64,000 nucleotides of DNA. Origin: Pseudaeromonas aegiceratis. GTDB taxonomy: Bacteria; Pseudomonadota; Gammaproteobacteria; Enterobacterales; Aeromonadaceae. Shown here one piece after another: positions 55,260-64,000 of the stretch (position 1 is the stretch's first letter; each line of letters starts with the position of its first letter). The position numbers and the translations under genes were made by a program. A model generated the notes under the pieces. The model saw only the letters and a program-made list of their open reading frames with translations. It made no database searches and was not told the origin of the DNA. The stretch spans positions 620,001-684,000 of the forward strand of contig NZ_CP158016.1 in the NCBI RefSeq assembly GCF_046254905.1. Direction: 5' to 3'.

Positions 55260-55853
55260 ATGGAGCCGAGCTGGTGGTTGCCCTTGCTGGGGTTTGCGCT
55301 GGTCACCTGTGGGACACCTGGGCCCAATAATATGTTGCTCACCAGTGCGGGAGCCAATCTGGGGGTGCGGCGCAGCCTGCCCATGCTGTTTGCCGTGGTG
55401 GGGGGGCTCAACCTGCTGATCCTCGCCGCGGCCATGGGCCTGGGGGTCTTGTTCAGTCAGTGGCCGCTGATGCATCTGCTGCTCAAGGGGGGGGGCAGCC
55501 TCTATCTGTTGTGGTTGGCCTGGAAGCTAGCCTGGGCGGCACCGCCTGACGGTGCGTCGGCCAGCCGGCTGCCGAACTGGTATCAGGCGGCCTTATTACA
55601 GCTGCTGAATCCCAAGGGCTGGCTGATGGCGCTGTCCGCCATCGGCAGCTTCACCCTGGCCGGCCAGGGATACTGGGCCAGTGCCCTCGGGGTGCAGGGG
55701 GTCTTCTTTGCCATGGGGATCTTAACCGGGGGTGTCTGGCTGCTGTTTGGCGCCAGTGTCGGCCGCTGGTTGGGGTCGCCGCGGGCCTGGCAGCGCTTCA
55801 ATTTCGCCATGGCGGGGCTCACCGCCGCTTGTGTTTTGATGCTCTGGTGGTAG
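55260..55853 (+). CDS. LysE-family amino acid exporter (second copy)
   Basis: A 197-residue LysE/RhtB exporter, again with GTPGPNNMLLTSAGANLG near residue 20 and six hydrophobic segments. It is clearly a paralogue of the preceding gene (shared SFTLAG, YLLWL and TAACVLM motifs), probably a tandem duplication followed by divergence. Likely same transcript and possible heteromer or different substrate range. Confidence 0.87.
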   Translation: MEPSWWLPLLGFALVTCGTPGPNNMLLTSAGANLGVRRSLPMLFAVVGGLNLLILAAAMGLGVLFSQWPLMHLLLKGGGSLYLLWLAWKLAWAAPPDGASASRLPNWYQAALLQLLNPKGWLMALSAIGSFTLAGQGYWASALGVQGVFFAMGILTGGVWLLFGASVGRWLGSPRAWQRFNFAMAGLTAACVLMLWW

Positions 55854-55929
55854 AAGTTCGAGTTTGGCGGCGGTTCCGTGTAGAATTGCCGCGTTTTTCT
55901 CCGGCTGTTATTAGAACCCAGATCACACC

Positions 55930-57060
55930 ATGACCAATATGACCCCAGAGGTGGAGCCGTTTGCCGACATCCGCCCCTACCATGACGATGAAGTCCCGGC
56001 GGCCATCGACCGCCTGATCGATGATCCTGAACTGCTCAGTGCCATTGCCCGGTTTCGTTTTCCCCGGCTCACGCCGCTGTTTGGCTGGTTGATCCGCCCG
56101 CTGATCCGCCATGCCCTGCATCGCCGCTGGGCCAAGGTGCGCACGGTGCGGGACGTGCAGGAAGAGGTCGCCCGCTTCATGGCGAAGATGATTGCCGGTA
56201 CCACGGACGGCGTGACCTTCTCGGGGCTGGAACAATTGCAGTCCGGCACCGGCTACCTGTTTGTCTCCAACCACAGGGACATCGCCCTGGATCCGGCGTT
56301 CGTCAACTGGGGCCTGTTCAAGTGCGGTCTGGAGACGGTTCGCATTGCCATCGGCGATAATCTGTTGCGCAAGCCCTGTGCCACCGAACTGATGCGGCTG
56401 AACAAGAGCTTCATCGTCAAGCGCTCGGCCAAGGGGCCGCGGGAGATGATGAAGGCGTTCAATGAGCTGTCGGCCTATATCGCCCACTCCCTGGCCGATG
56501 GCCACTCCATCTGGATCGCCCAGAAGGAAGGCCGCGCCAAGGACGGGGACGACTGCACGGATCCCGCCATCCTCAAGATGTTCTACATGGCGGGCAAGCA
56601 GCAGAAGCGCGAGTTTGCCGACTACATGGCCAGCCTCAACATAGTGCCGGTCAGCATCAGCTACGAGTACGATCCCGGCGATCTGGCCAAGGCCCGCGAG
56701 CTGTTCGAGAAGGCCCAGACTGGGGCCTACGAGAAGGGTGAGTTTGAGGATATCGCCAGCATAGTGGCGGGCATCGTGGGGTATAAGGGGCGGGTGCATG
56801 TGAGCTTTGGCAAGCCGCTGGTGGGCGGGTTTGATAGCCCGGAATCCCTGGCGGCCCAGATTGACGATGCCATCCATCGCCAGTACCGCCTGTTCCCGGC
56901 CAATCTGGTGGCGGCCCAGGGCGCCAAGGCGCCGGTGAGCGATGAGGAGCGCCAGCGCTTTGAGTCTCGTCTGGCGGCCATGCCCGAGCAGCTGCAACCC
57001 CTGGTGCGGGCCATGTATGCCAAGCCGGTGGAGAACTGGTCACGGTTCGATGCCAATTGA
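55930..57060 (+). CDS. PlsC-like acyltransferase family protein
   Basis: A 376-residue protein of the glycerolphosphate acyltransferase superfamily. The catalytic H-x4-D is seen as NHRDIALDP, with later FIVKRSAKG, QKEGRAKDGDD and NIVPVSISYEYDPGD typical of the fold. There is no membrane anchor at the N-terminus. Much longer than PlsC (about 245 residues), so it belongs to a distinct subfamily in gammaproteobacteria; it probably acylates a lipid or lipid-like acceptor, which is unknown. Confidence 0.8.
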   Translation: MTNMTPEVEPFADIRPYHDDEVPAAIDRLIDDPELLSAIARFRFPRLTPLFGWLIRPLIRHALHRRWAKVRTVRDVQEEVARFMAKMIAGTTDGVTFSGLEQLQSGTGYLFVSNHRDIALDPAFVNWGLFKCGLETVRIAIGDNLLRKPCATELMRLNKSFIVKRSAKGPREMMKAFNELSAYIAHSLADGHSIWIAQKEGRAKDGDDCTDPAILKMFYMAGKQQKREFADYMASLNIVPVSISYEYDPGDLAKARELFEKAQTGAYEKGEFEDIASIVAGIVGYKGRVHVSFGKPLVGGFDSPESLAAQIDDAIHRQYRLFPANLVAAQGAKAPVSDEERQRFESRLAAMPEQLQPLVRAMYAKPVENWSRFDAN

Positions 57061-57078
57061 GCCGGATATGTTCCTTAT

Positions 57079-57108
57079 AAAAAAGCCCTGCTTTTGCAGG
57101 GCTTTTTT
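57079..57108. terminator. bidirectional terminator after the acyltransferase gene
   Basis: Stem AAAAAAGCCCTGC / GCAGGGCTTTTTT with a four-base loop; usable from both strands. Confidence 0.9.
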
Positions 57109-57142
57109 GTGTCAGGATTCCAGACCGCTAGGGCTGACCCTT

Positions 57143-58291
57143 TCAGGCCACCGCCTGCAGTGAGGCCGGTTCGCTGTCCACCACCAGTATGCTGGCCTTG
57201 CGGAAGAAGTTGAATTCGGTGGCGGACGCCCAGGTGTAGGCACCCATCATGCCGCCCACCACCAGGTCACCGACCTCCAGCTCCGGCAGCAGTATGTCTT
57301 CGGCGATGACGTCGATGCTGTCACAAGTGGGACCGGCTAGCACGCTGGGATGCAGCTCGCCCTGGGCGTAGGGAGCCATCTTGGGGTAGGTCACGTGGTC
57401 AAACAGTTGGCCGCTGTAGCTGCCGTACAGGCCGTCGTCCAGGTAGTACCAGGTACGACCGAAACGTTCGGCCTTGCCCATGACGCTGGCGATGGAGGTC
57501 ATGGCCGGGGCGCTGATGAAGCGACCCGGTTCGGCCAGCAGGCGGATGCCTTCCGGGGTGTCGGCCAGGGCCGCGCGGATAGGCGCACAGAAGGCCTCGA
57601 TGTCCAGAGCCTCGCCCTGGTAGGCCACCGGGAAGCCACCGCCGATATCCAGCACCTCCAGGCCCAGCTCTTCGGCAGCGGCCTGACGCAGCAGTGCGTT
57701 GCAGGCTTCGATGGCTTCCACATGCCGCTTGGCATTGGGGACCTGGGAGCCCACGTGGAAGGAGAGGCCGATGACCTGGATCCCCTTGGCCTTGGCGTCC
57801 CGCAGCAGCGGCAACACGGCCTCCGGGGTGCAGCCAAATTTCTTGGACAGATCCACCTTGGTTTCGGGGTTGGGGAAGCTGACCCGCAGCAACAAGCGAG
57901 CCTGATCACGGTAGGCGACAAACTTGTCCAGCTCTACCGGGTTGTCAAAGACGAACACCTGGCAGCCATACTCCAGGGCGTGGCGGATATCACCATCGCG
58001 CTTGATCGGGTGGGTATGGATACATTCGTTGGGGGCGATGCCGGCCTCGCGTATCAGATCCACTTCACCATTGGTGGCCAGATCGAAGGCGGCACCCTCT
58101 TGTTTGAGGGTTTCCACTACGCCCATATGGGGCAGAGGTTTCAGCGCGTAATGCAGACGGACGCCCGGCAGGGCGGCGGCCAGGGCACGGTACTGATGAC
58201 GCACCGCCGCCTGGTCCAGCACCAGCAACGGAGAGCCATGTTTGGCCACCAGGCCACGATAATCCATACCCGCAACGAATTGGCTGTTCAT
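57143..58291 (-). CDS. type III PLP-dependent ornithine/lysine decarboxylase
   Basis: A 382-residue fold III (alanine racemase-like) decarboxylase. The PLP Lys is in YALKPLPH, the Gly-rich phosphate loop in GGGFPVAYQG, the EPGRFIS motif, and the dimer active-site Cys in GPTCDSID. This class makes putrescine and/or cadaverine; relatives in vibrios act on both ornithine and lysine. ATG 58291 follows GAGGTG and is preferred to GTG 58309. The 388-base upstream region is free of genes. Confidence 0.87.
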   Translation of the reverse strand: MNSQFVAGMDYRGLVAKHGSPLLVLDQAAVRHQYRALAAALPGVRLHYALKPLPHMGVVETLKQEGAAFDLATNGEVDLIREAGIAPNECIHTHPIKRDGDIRHALEYGCQVFVFDNPVELDKFVAYRDQARLLLRVSFPNPETKVDLSKKFGCTPEAVLPLLRDAKAKGIQVIGLSFHVGSQVPNAKRHVEAIEACNALLRQAAAEELGLEVLDIGGGFPVAYQGEALDIEAFCAPIRAALADTPEGIRLLAEPGRFISAPAMTSIASVMGKAERFGRTWYYLDDGLYGSYSGQLFDHVTYPKMAPYAQGELHPSVLAGPTCDSIDVIAEDILLPELEVGDLVVGGMMGAYTWASATEFNFFRKASILVVDSEPASLQAVA

Positions 58292-58679
58292 CTTATGCAA
58301 ACACCTCACAAAAGGGCCATGGCCCTGTCACCAAGTTAACCTTCACCCGGCCGTTTGAGCTCAGGGATGAAGTGACGAAATATCGAACGGGCGCATTATG
58401 GGGCTTTTGACTGGCTATGCAATCAATAAAAAACAGCGAGCGGAATCAAGCGAGTCTTCATTGGCGTGGTCATAAGCATTTACAACCAATGGATATGTGG
58501 TAAATCGGTTTTAAAGTCTAACAATCTTGCCATTATTGGGTTTTAGCTCGAATGATCCACGTCTCTGGACCGCTGACAGAGCAGATTGTCGCAAAGTGTT
58601 CTGGATGAATAAATTTGCTTTTTAAGAGAAGAAAACGGCCGCCAGTTGGCGGCCGTTGCGGTGTGCCATTTGGGATGGC
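58292..58679. other. AT-rich gene-free stretch upstream of the decarboxylase
   Basis: 388 bases, noticeably richer in A and T than its surroundings. It must hold the decarboxylase promoter (minus strand). A perfect 12-base palindrome GGGCCATGGCCC (58314-58325) lies in the predicted leader. The right end carries the pilY1 terminator. No gene seen. Confidence 0.6.
58634..58657 (-). terminator. pilY1 terminator
   Basis: Stem AACGGCCGCC / GGCGGCCGTT with a four-base loop; the minus strand continues TTTTCTTCTCTT. Confidence 0.88.
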
Positions 58680-61600
58680 TCAGTACACCTTCAGCCAGGA
58701 GACGGCGCCGGTGCGCTCCACCGTCGGATTGCTTTCGAACAGCTCATCCTGGCCGTCCAACCGCACGCTGTTGGAGACAGAGACGTCACCACTTGCGGTG
58801 GTCACCAGTTTGGTGACCGCCTTGCTGGGAATGCGCTCCAGCAGGGCGGAGTTATCCACCAAGCCCTGGTTATCGCCGGTCAACAGGTTGATCTCCATAT
58901 ACCAGCCGGTACCACCACCGGCACAGGGATCTTCATCCGGTATCAGTGTCGTCAGGTAGGCTTTGGTACTGCGCACCGTGATGTTGTTGACGATCCGCTC
59001 CCCTTCGTTGCTGTCGGTATTGGGATTGATCAAATCCAGATACCAACCCTTCTTGGTGCTCCAGTCGATGCTGTTGCTGCTGAGGGTGCGGGTGGTGCTC
59101 TGGGCGGTAATTTCCTGTTTGACCAGGTTGGTGCGGGAGATGGTCTCTGAGGCGCTGTTATCCCACAGTCCATACAGGCTCTGGGTCACCTGATCCGAGA
59201 CATCGGTGTCGCTGGCTTCAAGATACTTGCCTGTACCCACCAGCACCATCAGACCGCTGGTGGAGTGGAAGGCGACCGCCGGACGGGTGGTGATGGGTTG
59301 ACGCTCATAGGCCGGCGAGCTGCCGGTGGCATATTGGGTGATAAACAGCGGGAGGGGAGTGGAGCCACTCTTGATGGCAAAGTCCCAGTCGTCGATGTTG
59401 TCCTGATCGACGTCCACCTTCCACAGGTAGCCGAACAGATCGCCGGCATAGAGGCGATCCGCCACCCCGTCCAGATCGGCATCGGCAAACACCGGCTCGG
59501 CCATGCCGTTGGGGCGGGAGTCTCCGTCAGGATCCTCGTCTCGACCTTGGGTGGTGGTCAGGGTCTTGAGCAGGGTGCCGGTCAACAGATCGTAGACCTT
59601 CAGGCTGCTGTAGCCATCGTCGGTGCCATCGTTATAGCCGTTGCCAAAGGCGGCCACCCAACGCTTGTCGTCACCATCCTGGACCTTGGCGATGGCTGGT
59701 GGATAGGGGACATACCCCAGGCTGTCCACCTCCCAGAGGATCTTGTCGGCGGCGCTGATGCTGTTGCTGACGCTGCTGAGGTTGCTCAGATCCAGGGCCC
59801 AGGCGCCCTTGGCGCCCAGGCCGAAGGTGCCCACGGCGATCACCCGCTTGTCGCCCTCGTCATCGGTTATTGATGAGACCTTGATCTCGCCATCCACATA
59901 AAACTGGTGAGTGCTGTCGTAATCCACATCGGCCAGTTGATTGAGCTTGTCGTAAACGCCGCGGGGGATAAAGGCCAGGATCTCTTCGCCGTCATCGGCA
60001 TTGAACACATGCACCATGCCATCGTTGGCTCCTACTATGACAAAGGGTACATCATCGGTGGAGGTGCCATAGACTGGGGTGCTGTGGATGATGTCGCCCA
60101 ACCGGCTGCTGCGCGGCCGAAAATAGGTCTTGATGATGGGCACCTGCACGTCGCCGGCTTCATCGGTTTGATCCCCTCGCAGGTAATCTACCAGCGCCTG
60201 CACATAGCTCAGCTTGTTGGCGGTGCTGCCCGTTATCCCGGTCAGCAGGTCGTCAATCATATCGCTAGACAGGCCATTGGTTGCGCCATCCAGGCTGGTG
60301 GGGGCCGTGAACAGGGCTCGTCCGTCATCCGTGCCATCCCAGGTGATGATCACGCGGTTGCTGACACTGCTGCGCGCGTCCAGTTGCTTGGCGGCACTCC
60401 AACTGGGGCTGGTGGCCAGGGTGCCATCGGTGATCGCATAGGACTCCAGATCACCAGACCAGTTCTTGGCCTCGAAGCTGGCCAGGAAGGCCTGGGAGTC
60501 ATTGCTGAGCTGGTAACCGCTGTAGCTGACCGCACTGGCGGAGCGGGTATCTTCCGACGCCTTGTTGAAGGCCTCTTCCAGCTGGCTTTCCAGGTCGGAG
60601 GCATTGGTCACCAGGAAATAGTTATCCGGTGTGCCGCTGCTGTTGGCATCCCATTCCCCCTCCCCGGGCAGGCCATCACTATCCTCATCGTTAAAGCCAC
60701 CCCACTTGGCGGCGTACCAAAGTGGCGAGGGCAATAGGCTGGCCGCCGTGCTGGAACTGCTGGCGGTAAAGGTGCGGGTTCGAGAGGCCGGTAAATATGC
60801 ACTCTTGTAGCTATTACTAGAGGATAAATTTTTGCGAGCAATATTACTGCTTGGGTCTGGTGTATCTAAATAGTACATGTTCTTTGTAGATGAAATTGTA
60901 TCAACACTGCTATCGTCAATATCTAGGTAGAGACCATCTCCTCCTTGTGTTCCTGAAATAACATAGCCAGCATGCTGAATATAGGTTCCAGACGCATATT
61001 CAGCAGTAACGGTAACCGTAACGGTAGTGTCTGCATTTACCACGTAGTGATATTTTACAATAAAGTCCATATCATGATCTGCACCTTGCTCAACGTCTTC
61101 ATAATTAACCCTAAAGGTGCCTTCAGTATCACTTAAGCTCTCTACGTAAAAATCGACAATGCCGTCGGTGGGCTGAAAGTCACCCTCTGCGTTACTGATG
61201 CCCCCACCGACAGATTTCGCGTAGGGGATCAGGGTGATGGTATTGTCGCCGGCCTTGATCTTGATCTGGGGCAGCTTGGAGGCCAGCGCCACCACTATGG
61301 TATTGGTCTTCTGGTCACCATTTATATCGGACCTGAGATCCGTCTCATGGCCGTAGTAGGCCAAGCCCGCGCTATAGAAGCTGCCCATCTTGGTGGGCTC
61401 CTCCGGGGAGAGACCGCGGATCTGATCCAAGCTGGGGATGGTCTTGGCGGTGGGGGCGTTCTTGCCCTCGGTCTGCCCCAGCACTTCGCCGATATAGAAG
61501 AGACCATTGTTGAGCCCTTCCTTCTCGGAGATGGTTGCTGTCCAGTCGCTGACATCCAGACTGCTGAGGGTGCTGTCGCTGTAGCTGTTAAACGCGGAGC

Positions 61601-62987
61601 CGGGGATCTGATCCGAGTCATAGGAAACGCCGGTATCGCTGATCACCAGATTGATGGGTTTGGCGCAGTAGTCATGACTATCGTAAGGATCATCCCAGCT
61701 ATCTTGCTTCAATGTGAAGGCCGTACTTCCAGATCCAAAACTTTCACTACTGACTGAAAAATCGCTGGTGGGGCTACTTGCTCCAGCAAAATAACGCAGG
61801 CTTTCAAATAGCATTTCACCAATGGGATTGCCCCAGTCAACACATTTCCCCTGAGTCAGTGGACCATCAGTAATCCAACCACAGTTGCTGTTATAATTCA
61901 GGCTGCTGAAATTGAATCCAGTAATCCGTAACTTATTCAGTGTGTCTATAACACCTGCCCCTGTGCTGCCTCGAGTCTGAAATTGGCCGTTGCTTTTTAT
62001 TTCATCATCAAGCTTGCCAACTTTGGCTCTGAGCACCCCACCAGACAGGTTCTTACTAAAGCTGCCGGTGATGAGGCCAAATTCCATCTTGGGGTCATCT
62101 CCCTCGCCATAGTTTTGCAGCAGGCCCACGGGTTTGTAGCTGTTGTCGCTGTTGCTGTCGGTGTACTTTTTACAGTTACTCTCCAGCATGCCATCGGTGC
62201 AGACCTGTACCCGCACCACATAGTCGGTTCTTGCGCTATTAATGGTACCTACATAGTTGTCCATATAGTCGCCAGAAACAGGATTTTCTTTACTTACCCA
62301 ATTCCAGATATAGAGGGCCGGGCTGGGGTTTTGCACCGTTTCCAAGACGCGCAGCAGGGGCGAGCCAGAGTAACTGAGCGAGGTGTTGGCAAAGAAATAG
62401 ACCTTGCTGTCGGACAGGGGGGCGTAGCTGGAGACCAGCAGATTGCCGGCGGTGCTGGTGTTCATCACCGCCGGATCCCAGGTCTTGCCCCAGGTATGGG
62501 CATCTTGGGGAATTAGGGAGCGAACCAGGGTGGGGTGCTCCTGGTTGTCGCTTCCCCGATAGCCGCCATAGAGCACCTTGCGCAGGGCATCGATGCGGCT
62601 GGTGGTCAGATAGTTAAGAAAGTCCCCGCTCCAGCGACCCGTACCGCCGTTGCCGTTACAGGTCTTGTCATCCGTGGTGCCGGTGGGCACGAAGACGCCG
62701 CTGCTGTCATAGCTGTAGCACTTATAGGAGTCGAAGTAGCCGTAGTAGTCCCGGACAGTGGGGGCGTAGCGGGTCTCGTCTTCATCGATGGCCCCATTGC
62801 CGTCCAGATCGGTGGCATCGTTATAGGCCTCGTAATAGAGGGTGTGATCCCGGCCCATCACCAGCATCACCAGGGGGGCCACCTGCCCTTCGACAAAGAT
62901 GGGACTGGTGGGCAGATCCAGATCATCGGCCAGCACGGGGCCCAAGGGGGCGAGGGCCAACAGCCAAAGCAGTATGGTGTTTTTCAT
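58680..62987 (-). CDS. pilY1: type IV pilus tip/adhesin protein PilY1
   Basis: A 1435-residue secreted protein that promotes pilus extension and adhesion. Sec signal MKNTILLWLLALAPLGPVLA. The N-terminal half is variable and contains EF-hand-like Asp motifs (DLDGNGAIDEDE). The C-terminal part has the PilY1 beta-propeller (RSSRLGDIIHSTPVYG, FVIVGANDGMVHVFNADDGEE, AVGTFGLGAKGAWALDL) and the calcium loop DADLDGVADRLYAGDLFG. ATG 62987 follows GGAG; ATG 63002 is the alternative. Base composition is uneven: nucleotides about 60790-61190 and 61700-62330 are much AT-richer. Downstream of pilE in the minor-pilin operon. Confidence 0.92.
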   Translation of the reverse strand: MKNTILLWLLALAPLGPVLADDLDLPTSPIFVEGQVAPLVMLVMGRDHTLYYEAYNDATDLDGNGAIDEDETRYAPTVRDYYGYFDSYKCYSYDSSGVFVPTGTTDDKTCNGNGGTGRWSGDFLNYLTTSRIDALRKVLYGGYRGSDNQEHPTLVRSLIPQDAHTWGKTWDPAVMNTSTAGNLLVSSYAPLSDSKVYFFANTSLSYSGSPLLRVLETVQNPSPALYIWNWVSKENPVSGDYMDNYVGTINSARTDYVVRVQVCTDGMLESNCKKYTDSNSDNSYKPVGLLQNYGEGDDPKMEFGLITGSFSKNLSGGVLRAKVGKLDDEIKSNGQFQTRGSTGAGVIDTLNKLRITGFNFSSLNYNSNCGWITDGPLTQGKCVDWGNPIGEMLFESLRYFAGASSPTSDFSVSSESFGSGSTAFTLKQDSWDDPYDSHDYCAKPINLVISDTGVSYDSDQIPGSAFNSYSDSTLSSLDVSDWTATISEKEGLNNGLFYIGEVLGQTEGKNAPTAKTIPSLDQIRGLSPEEPTKMGSFYSAGLAYYGHETDLRSDINGDQKTNTIVVALASKLPQIKIKAGDNTITLIPYAKSVGGGISNAEGDFQPTDGIVDFYVESLSDTEGTFRVNYEDVEQGADHDMDFIVKYHYVVNADTTVTVTVTAEYASGTYIQHAGYVISGTQGGDGLYLDIDDSSVDTISSTKNMYYLDTPDPSSNIARKNLSSSNSYKSAYLPASRTRTFTASSSSTAASLLPSPLWYAAKWGGFNDEDSDGLPGEGEWDANSSGTPDNYFLVTNASDLESQLEEAFNKASEDTRSASAVSYSGYQLSNDSQAFLASFEAKNWSGDLESYAITDGTLATSPSWSAAKQLDARSSVSNRVIITWDGTDDGRALFTAPTSLDGATNGLSSDMIDDLLTGITGSTANKLSYVQALVDYLRGDQTDEAGDVQVPIIKTYFRPRSSRLGDIIHSTPVYGTSTDDVPFVIVGANDGMVHVFNADDGEEILAFIPRGVYDKLNQLADVDYDSTHQFYVDGEIKVSSITDDEGDKRVIAVGTFGLGAKGAWALDLSNLSSVSNSISAADKILWEVDSLGYVPYPPAIAKVQDGDDKRWVAAFGNGYNDGTDDGYSSLKVYDLLTGTLLKTLTTTQGRDEDPDGDSRPNGMAEPVFADADLDGVADRLYAGDLFGYLWKVDVDQDNIDDWDFAIKSGSTPLPLFITQYATGSSPAYERQPITTRPAVAFHSTSGLMVLVGTGKYLEASDTDVSDQVTQSLYGLWDNSASETISRTNLVKQEITAQSTTRTLSSNSIDWSTKKGWYLDLINPNTDSNEGERIVNNITVRSTKAYLTTLIPDEDPCAGGGTGWYMEINLLTGDNQGLVDNSALLERIPSKAVTKLVTTASGDVSVSNSVRLDGQDELFESNPTVERTGAVSWLKVY

Positions 62988-63007
62988 GGTGATCGTCTCC
63001 ATGCTGA

Positions 63008-63409
63008 CTACCAGCAGCCGGTGGTGGTGGGGGTCTTGGCACCGGCGCGGGTGAGGGCCAGGGTGCCGCAGCTGTCGCTGGTCTGGGTGCCTTGGGGCAC
63101 GGCGCTCAGGGTGTAACCGCTCTGGGTCAGGTCGCTGATCTGCAGGGTGTAGTAGCGCTCGGTGCCATCGGCGGGCACCTTGTCGGTAAAGATGTCGGGG
63201 GAGGTGCCGGTGGCGCTGCCCACGTAGGTCATGTTCAGGGCGTAGTAGCTCTCCATCTTCTGGGCCGCCGCCAGCAAGCTCTGCTTGGCCAGATCCCGTC
63301 GGGAGTCCCGTACATAACTGAAGTAACTGGGCACGGCGATGGATCCCAGAATGGCCACTATCACCACGGCGATCATCAACTCGATCAGGGTGAAGCCTTT
63401 ATGTTCCAT
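63008..63409 (-). CDS. pilE: type IV pilin PilE-like (minor pilin)
   Basis: A 133-residue prepilin: short leader MEHKG, then FTLIELMIAVVIVAILG with Glu5 of the mature chain, a globular head and a C-terminal disulfide loop (Cys in SDSC and the final GCW). The length and the position between pilX and pilY1 fit PilE of the minor pilin operon rather than the major pilin PilA. Processed by PilD. Confidence 0.9.
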   Translation of the reverse strand: MEHKGFTLIELMIAVVIVAILGSIAVPSYFSYVRDSRRDLAKQSLLAAAQKMESYYALNMTYVGSATGTSPDIFTDKVPADGTERYYTLQISDLTQSGYTLSAVPQGTQTSDSCGTLALTRAGAKTPTTTGCW

Positions 63410-63448
63410 GGCTATATTTCCTTCATTTTTGAATCTGTTTATTGCGAC

Positions 63449-63955
63449 CTACTCGGTCGTCTGGCGTGTGGTGGAGACCACAAAATAGGACTGCAGCAGG
63501 GTGTGGGCGCCGCCTGGGCCTTCCCCCCGACTGGTGACCCGGAAGTACTGCCGGCCCTGCTGCTCTTCCACATCGGCCGACGTGGGGACAAACTCCCGCT
63601 CTTCGATGCGAAATTGCGGCGCGCCCTCGCTGAGGGCGCTGAAGCTGGTGGTGTTGCTGGCCCAGTTGCTGCTGTCACGCCACCAGCTGGCATCCGTATC
63701 CAGATCCGTGCTGATGCTGTCGGTGTCATCGGCGTAGATGGCATCGATATTATCTGCCACTGTGCTGCGAAACAGGGCTTCGGCCCGCAGCATGGCGGAC
63801 TTGGCGATGGCCTCGCTGCGGGCCTGGTCATACTGACTGTTGGCGGTCTGTTGACTGCGGATGGCGGTTTTGCCAATGGCCATGGCGATGATGCCGATCA
63901 GCAGGGTGATGATAAGGGCAGCCACCAAGGCGATGCCCCGTGGGGGACGGTTCAT
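63449..63955 (-). CDS. pilX: minor pilin PilX-like
   Basis: A 168-residue type IV pilin-like protein with an N-terminal RGIALVAALIITLLIGIIAMA hydrophobic helix typical of PilX (no classical Glu5), followed by an acidic Asp/Ser-rich head. In Pseudomonas the order is fimU-pilV-pilW-pilX-pilY1-pilE; here pilE precedes pilY1. Separated from pilE by 39 bases, same operon. Confidence 0.88.
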   Translation of the reverse strand: MNRPPRGIALVAALIITLLIGIIAMAIGKTAIRSQQTANSQYDQARSEAIAKSAMLRAEALFRSTVADNIDAIYADDTDSISTDLDTDASWWRDSSNWASNTTSFSALSEGAPQFRIEEREFVPTSADVEEQQGRQYFRVTSRGEGPGGAHTLLQSYFVVSTTRQTTE

Positions 63956-63957
63956 GG

Positions 63958-64000
63958 TCAGCTTCCCTGGTTATGGAGTGTGATGTTGCCGCTGAACACC
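63958..64000 (-). CDS. pilW: C-terminal end of minor pilin PilW (cut by window edge)
   Basis: Only 13 codons and a stop are present: VFSGNITLHNQGS. The ending resembles the PilW C-terminus (VF.x.TI.LRN) and the position directly upstream of pilX fits. The gene continues beyond the window. Two bases separate its stop from the pilX start. Confidence 0.6.
   Translation of the reverse strand, partial: VFSGNITLHNQGS

Overview
The window is a stretch of high-GC gammaproteobacterial chromosome, almost entirely core genes. Gene content and order point to Aeromonadales (an Aeromonas, Oceanimonas or Zobellella-like relative): ytjB/serB/PilZ/radA, rsd-hemE...yjaG...hupA, mrcA/pilMNOPQ-aroK-aroB-damX-dam-rpe-gph-trpS, pabA-argD and crp/yheU are all gammaproteobacterial neighbourhoods. 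The genus cannot be fixed from sequence reading alone. No tRNA, rRNA, insertion sequence, prophage or CRISPR array was seen.

Layout. 1-5.9 kb: a ytjB-like membrane gene cut by the window edge, divergent serB, a large two-domain PilZ protein, radA and a second small PilZ protein. 5.9-17.7 kb: an enteric-like rsd-hemE-yjaG-hupA backbone into which mepM, a dehydrogenase/uracil-DNA-glycosylase pair, a two-gene RND efflux operon and a CNNM/CBS membrane gene are interleaved. 17.8-23.2 kb: yjjG-like HAD phosphatase, a divergent metal-efflux pair (DmeF-type CDF transporter and RcnR-like repressor with a clear operator between them), a YidA-like phosphatase, a YcbX-like MOSC/ferredoxin protein, and a VF530-domain protein with a long Arg/Gly-rich repeat tail. 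23.3-28.6 kb: purHD, a Lrp/NUDIX/HD three-gene operon, and a gene-free stretch ending in a strong plus-strand terminator. 28.6-36.8 kb: a large Ig-like lipoprotein, ettA, a YitT-like membrane gene, a C-terminal remnant of a paralogous lipoprotein, and mrcA (PBP1A).

36.9-48.5 kb: the pilMNOPQ type IV pilus assembly operon, then aroK-aroB-damX-dam-rpe-gph-trpS. 48.6-57.1 kb: pabA and argD (argD preceded by a tandem ARG-box-like pair), a HAD hydrolase, crp, a MliC-like lysozyme inhibitor overlapping yheU tail to tail, a MocR regulator divergent from two LysE-family exporters, and a PlsC-like acyltransferase. 57.1-64 kb: an ornithine/lysine decarboxylase and a minus-strand minor-pilin operon (pilW end, pilX, pilE, pilY1).

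Functional themes: type IV pilus biogenesis (inner-membrane alignment complex and secretin in one locus, minor pilins plus PilY1 adhesin in another), with two PilZ-domain c-di-GMP receptor candidates near the other end of the window; metal and drug export; purine, aromatic amino acid, arginine, folate and polyamine metabolism; cell wall enzymes (PBP1A, MepM, DamX). The clearest regulatory readings are the RcnR-type operator in front of dmeF, the ArgR-type box pair in front of argD, and perfect palindromes in front of the RND operon and between the MocR and LysE genes. The features most likely to reward follow-up are the VF530 repeat-tail protein, the lipoprotein gene remnant, the mosaic composition of pilY1 and the candidate small RNA at 28.2-28.5 kb.
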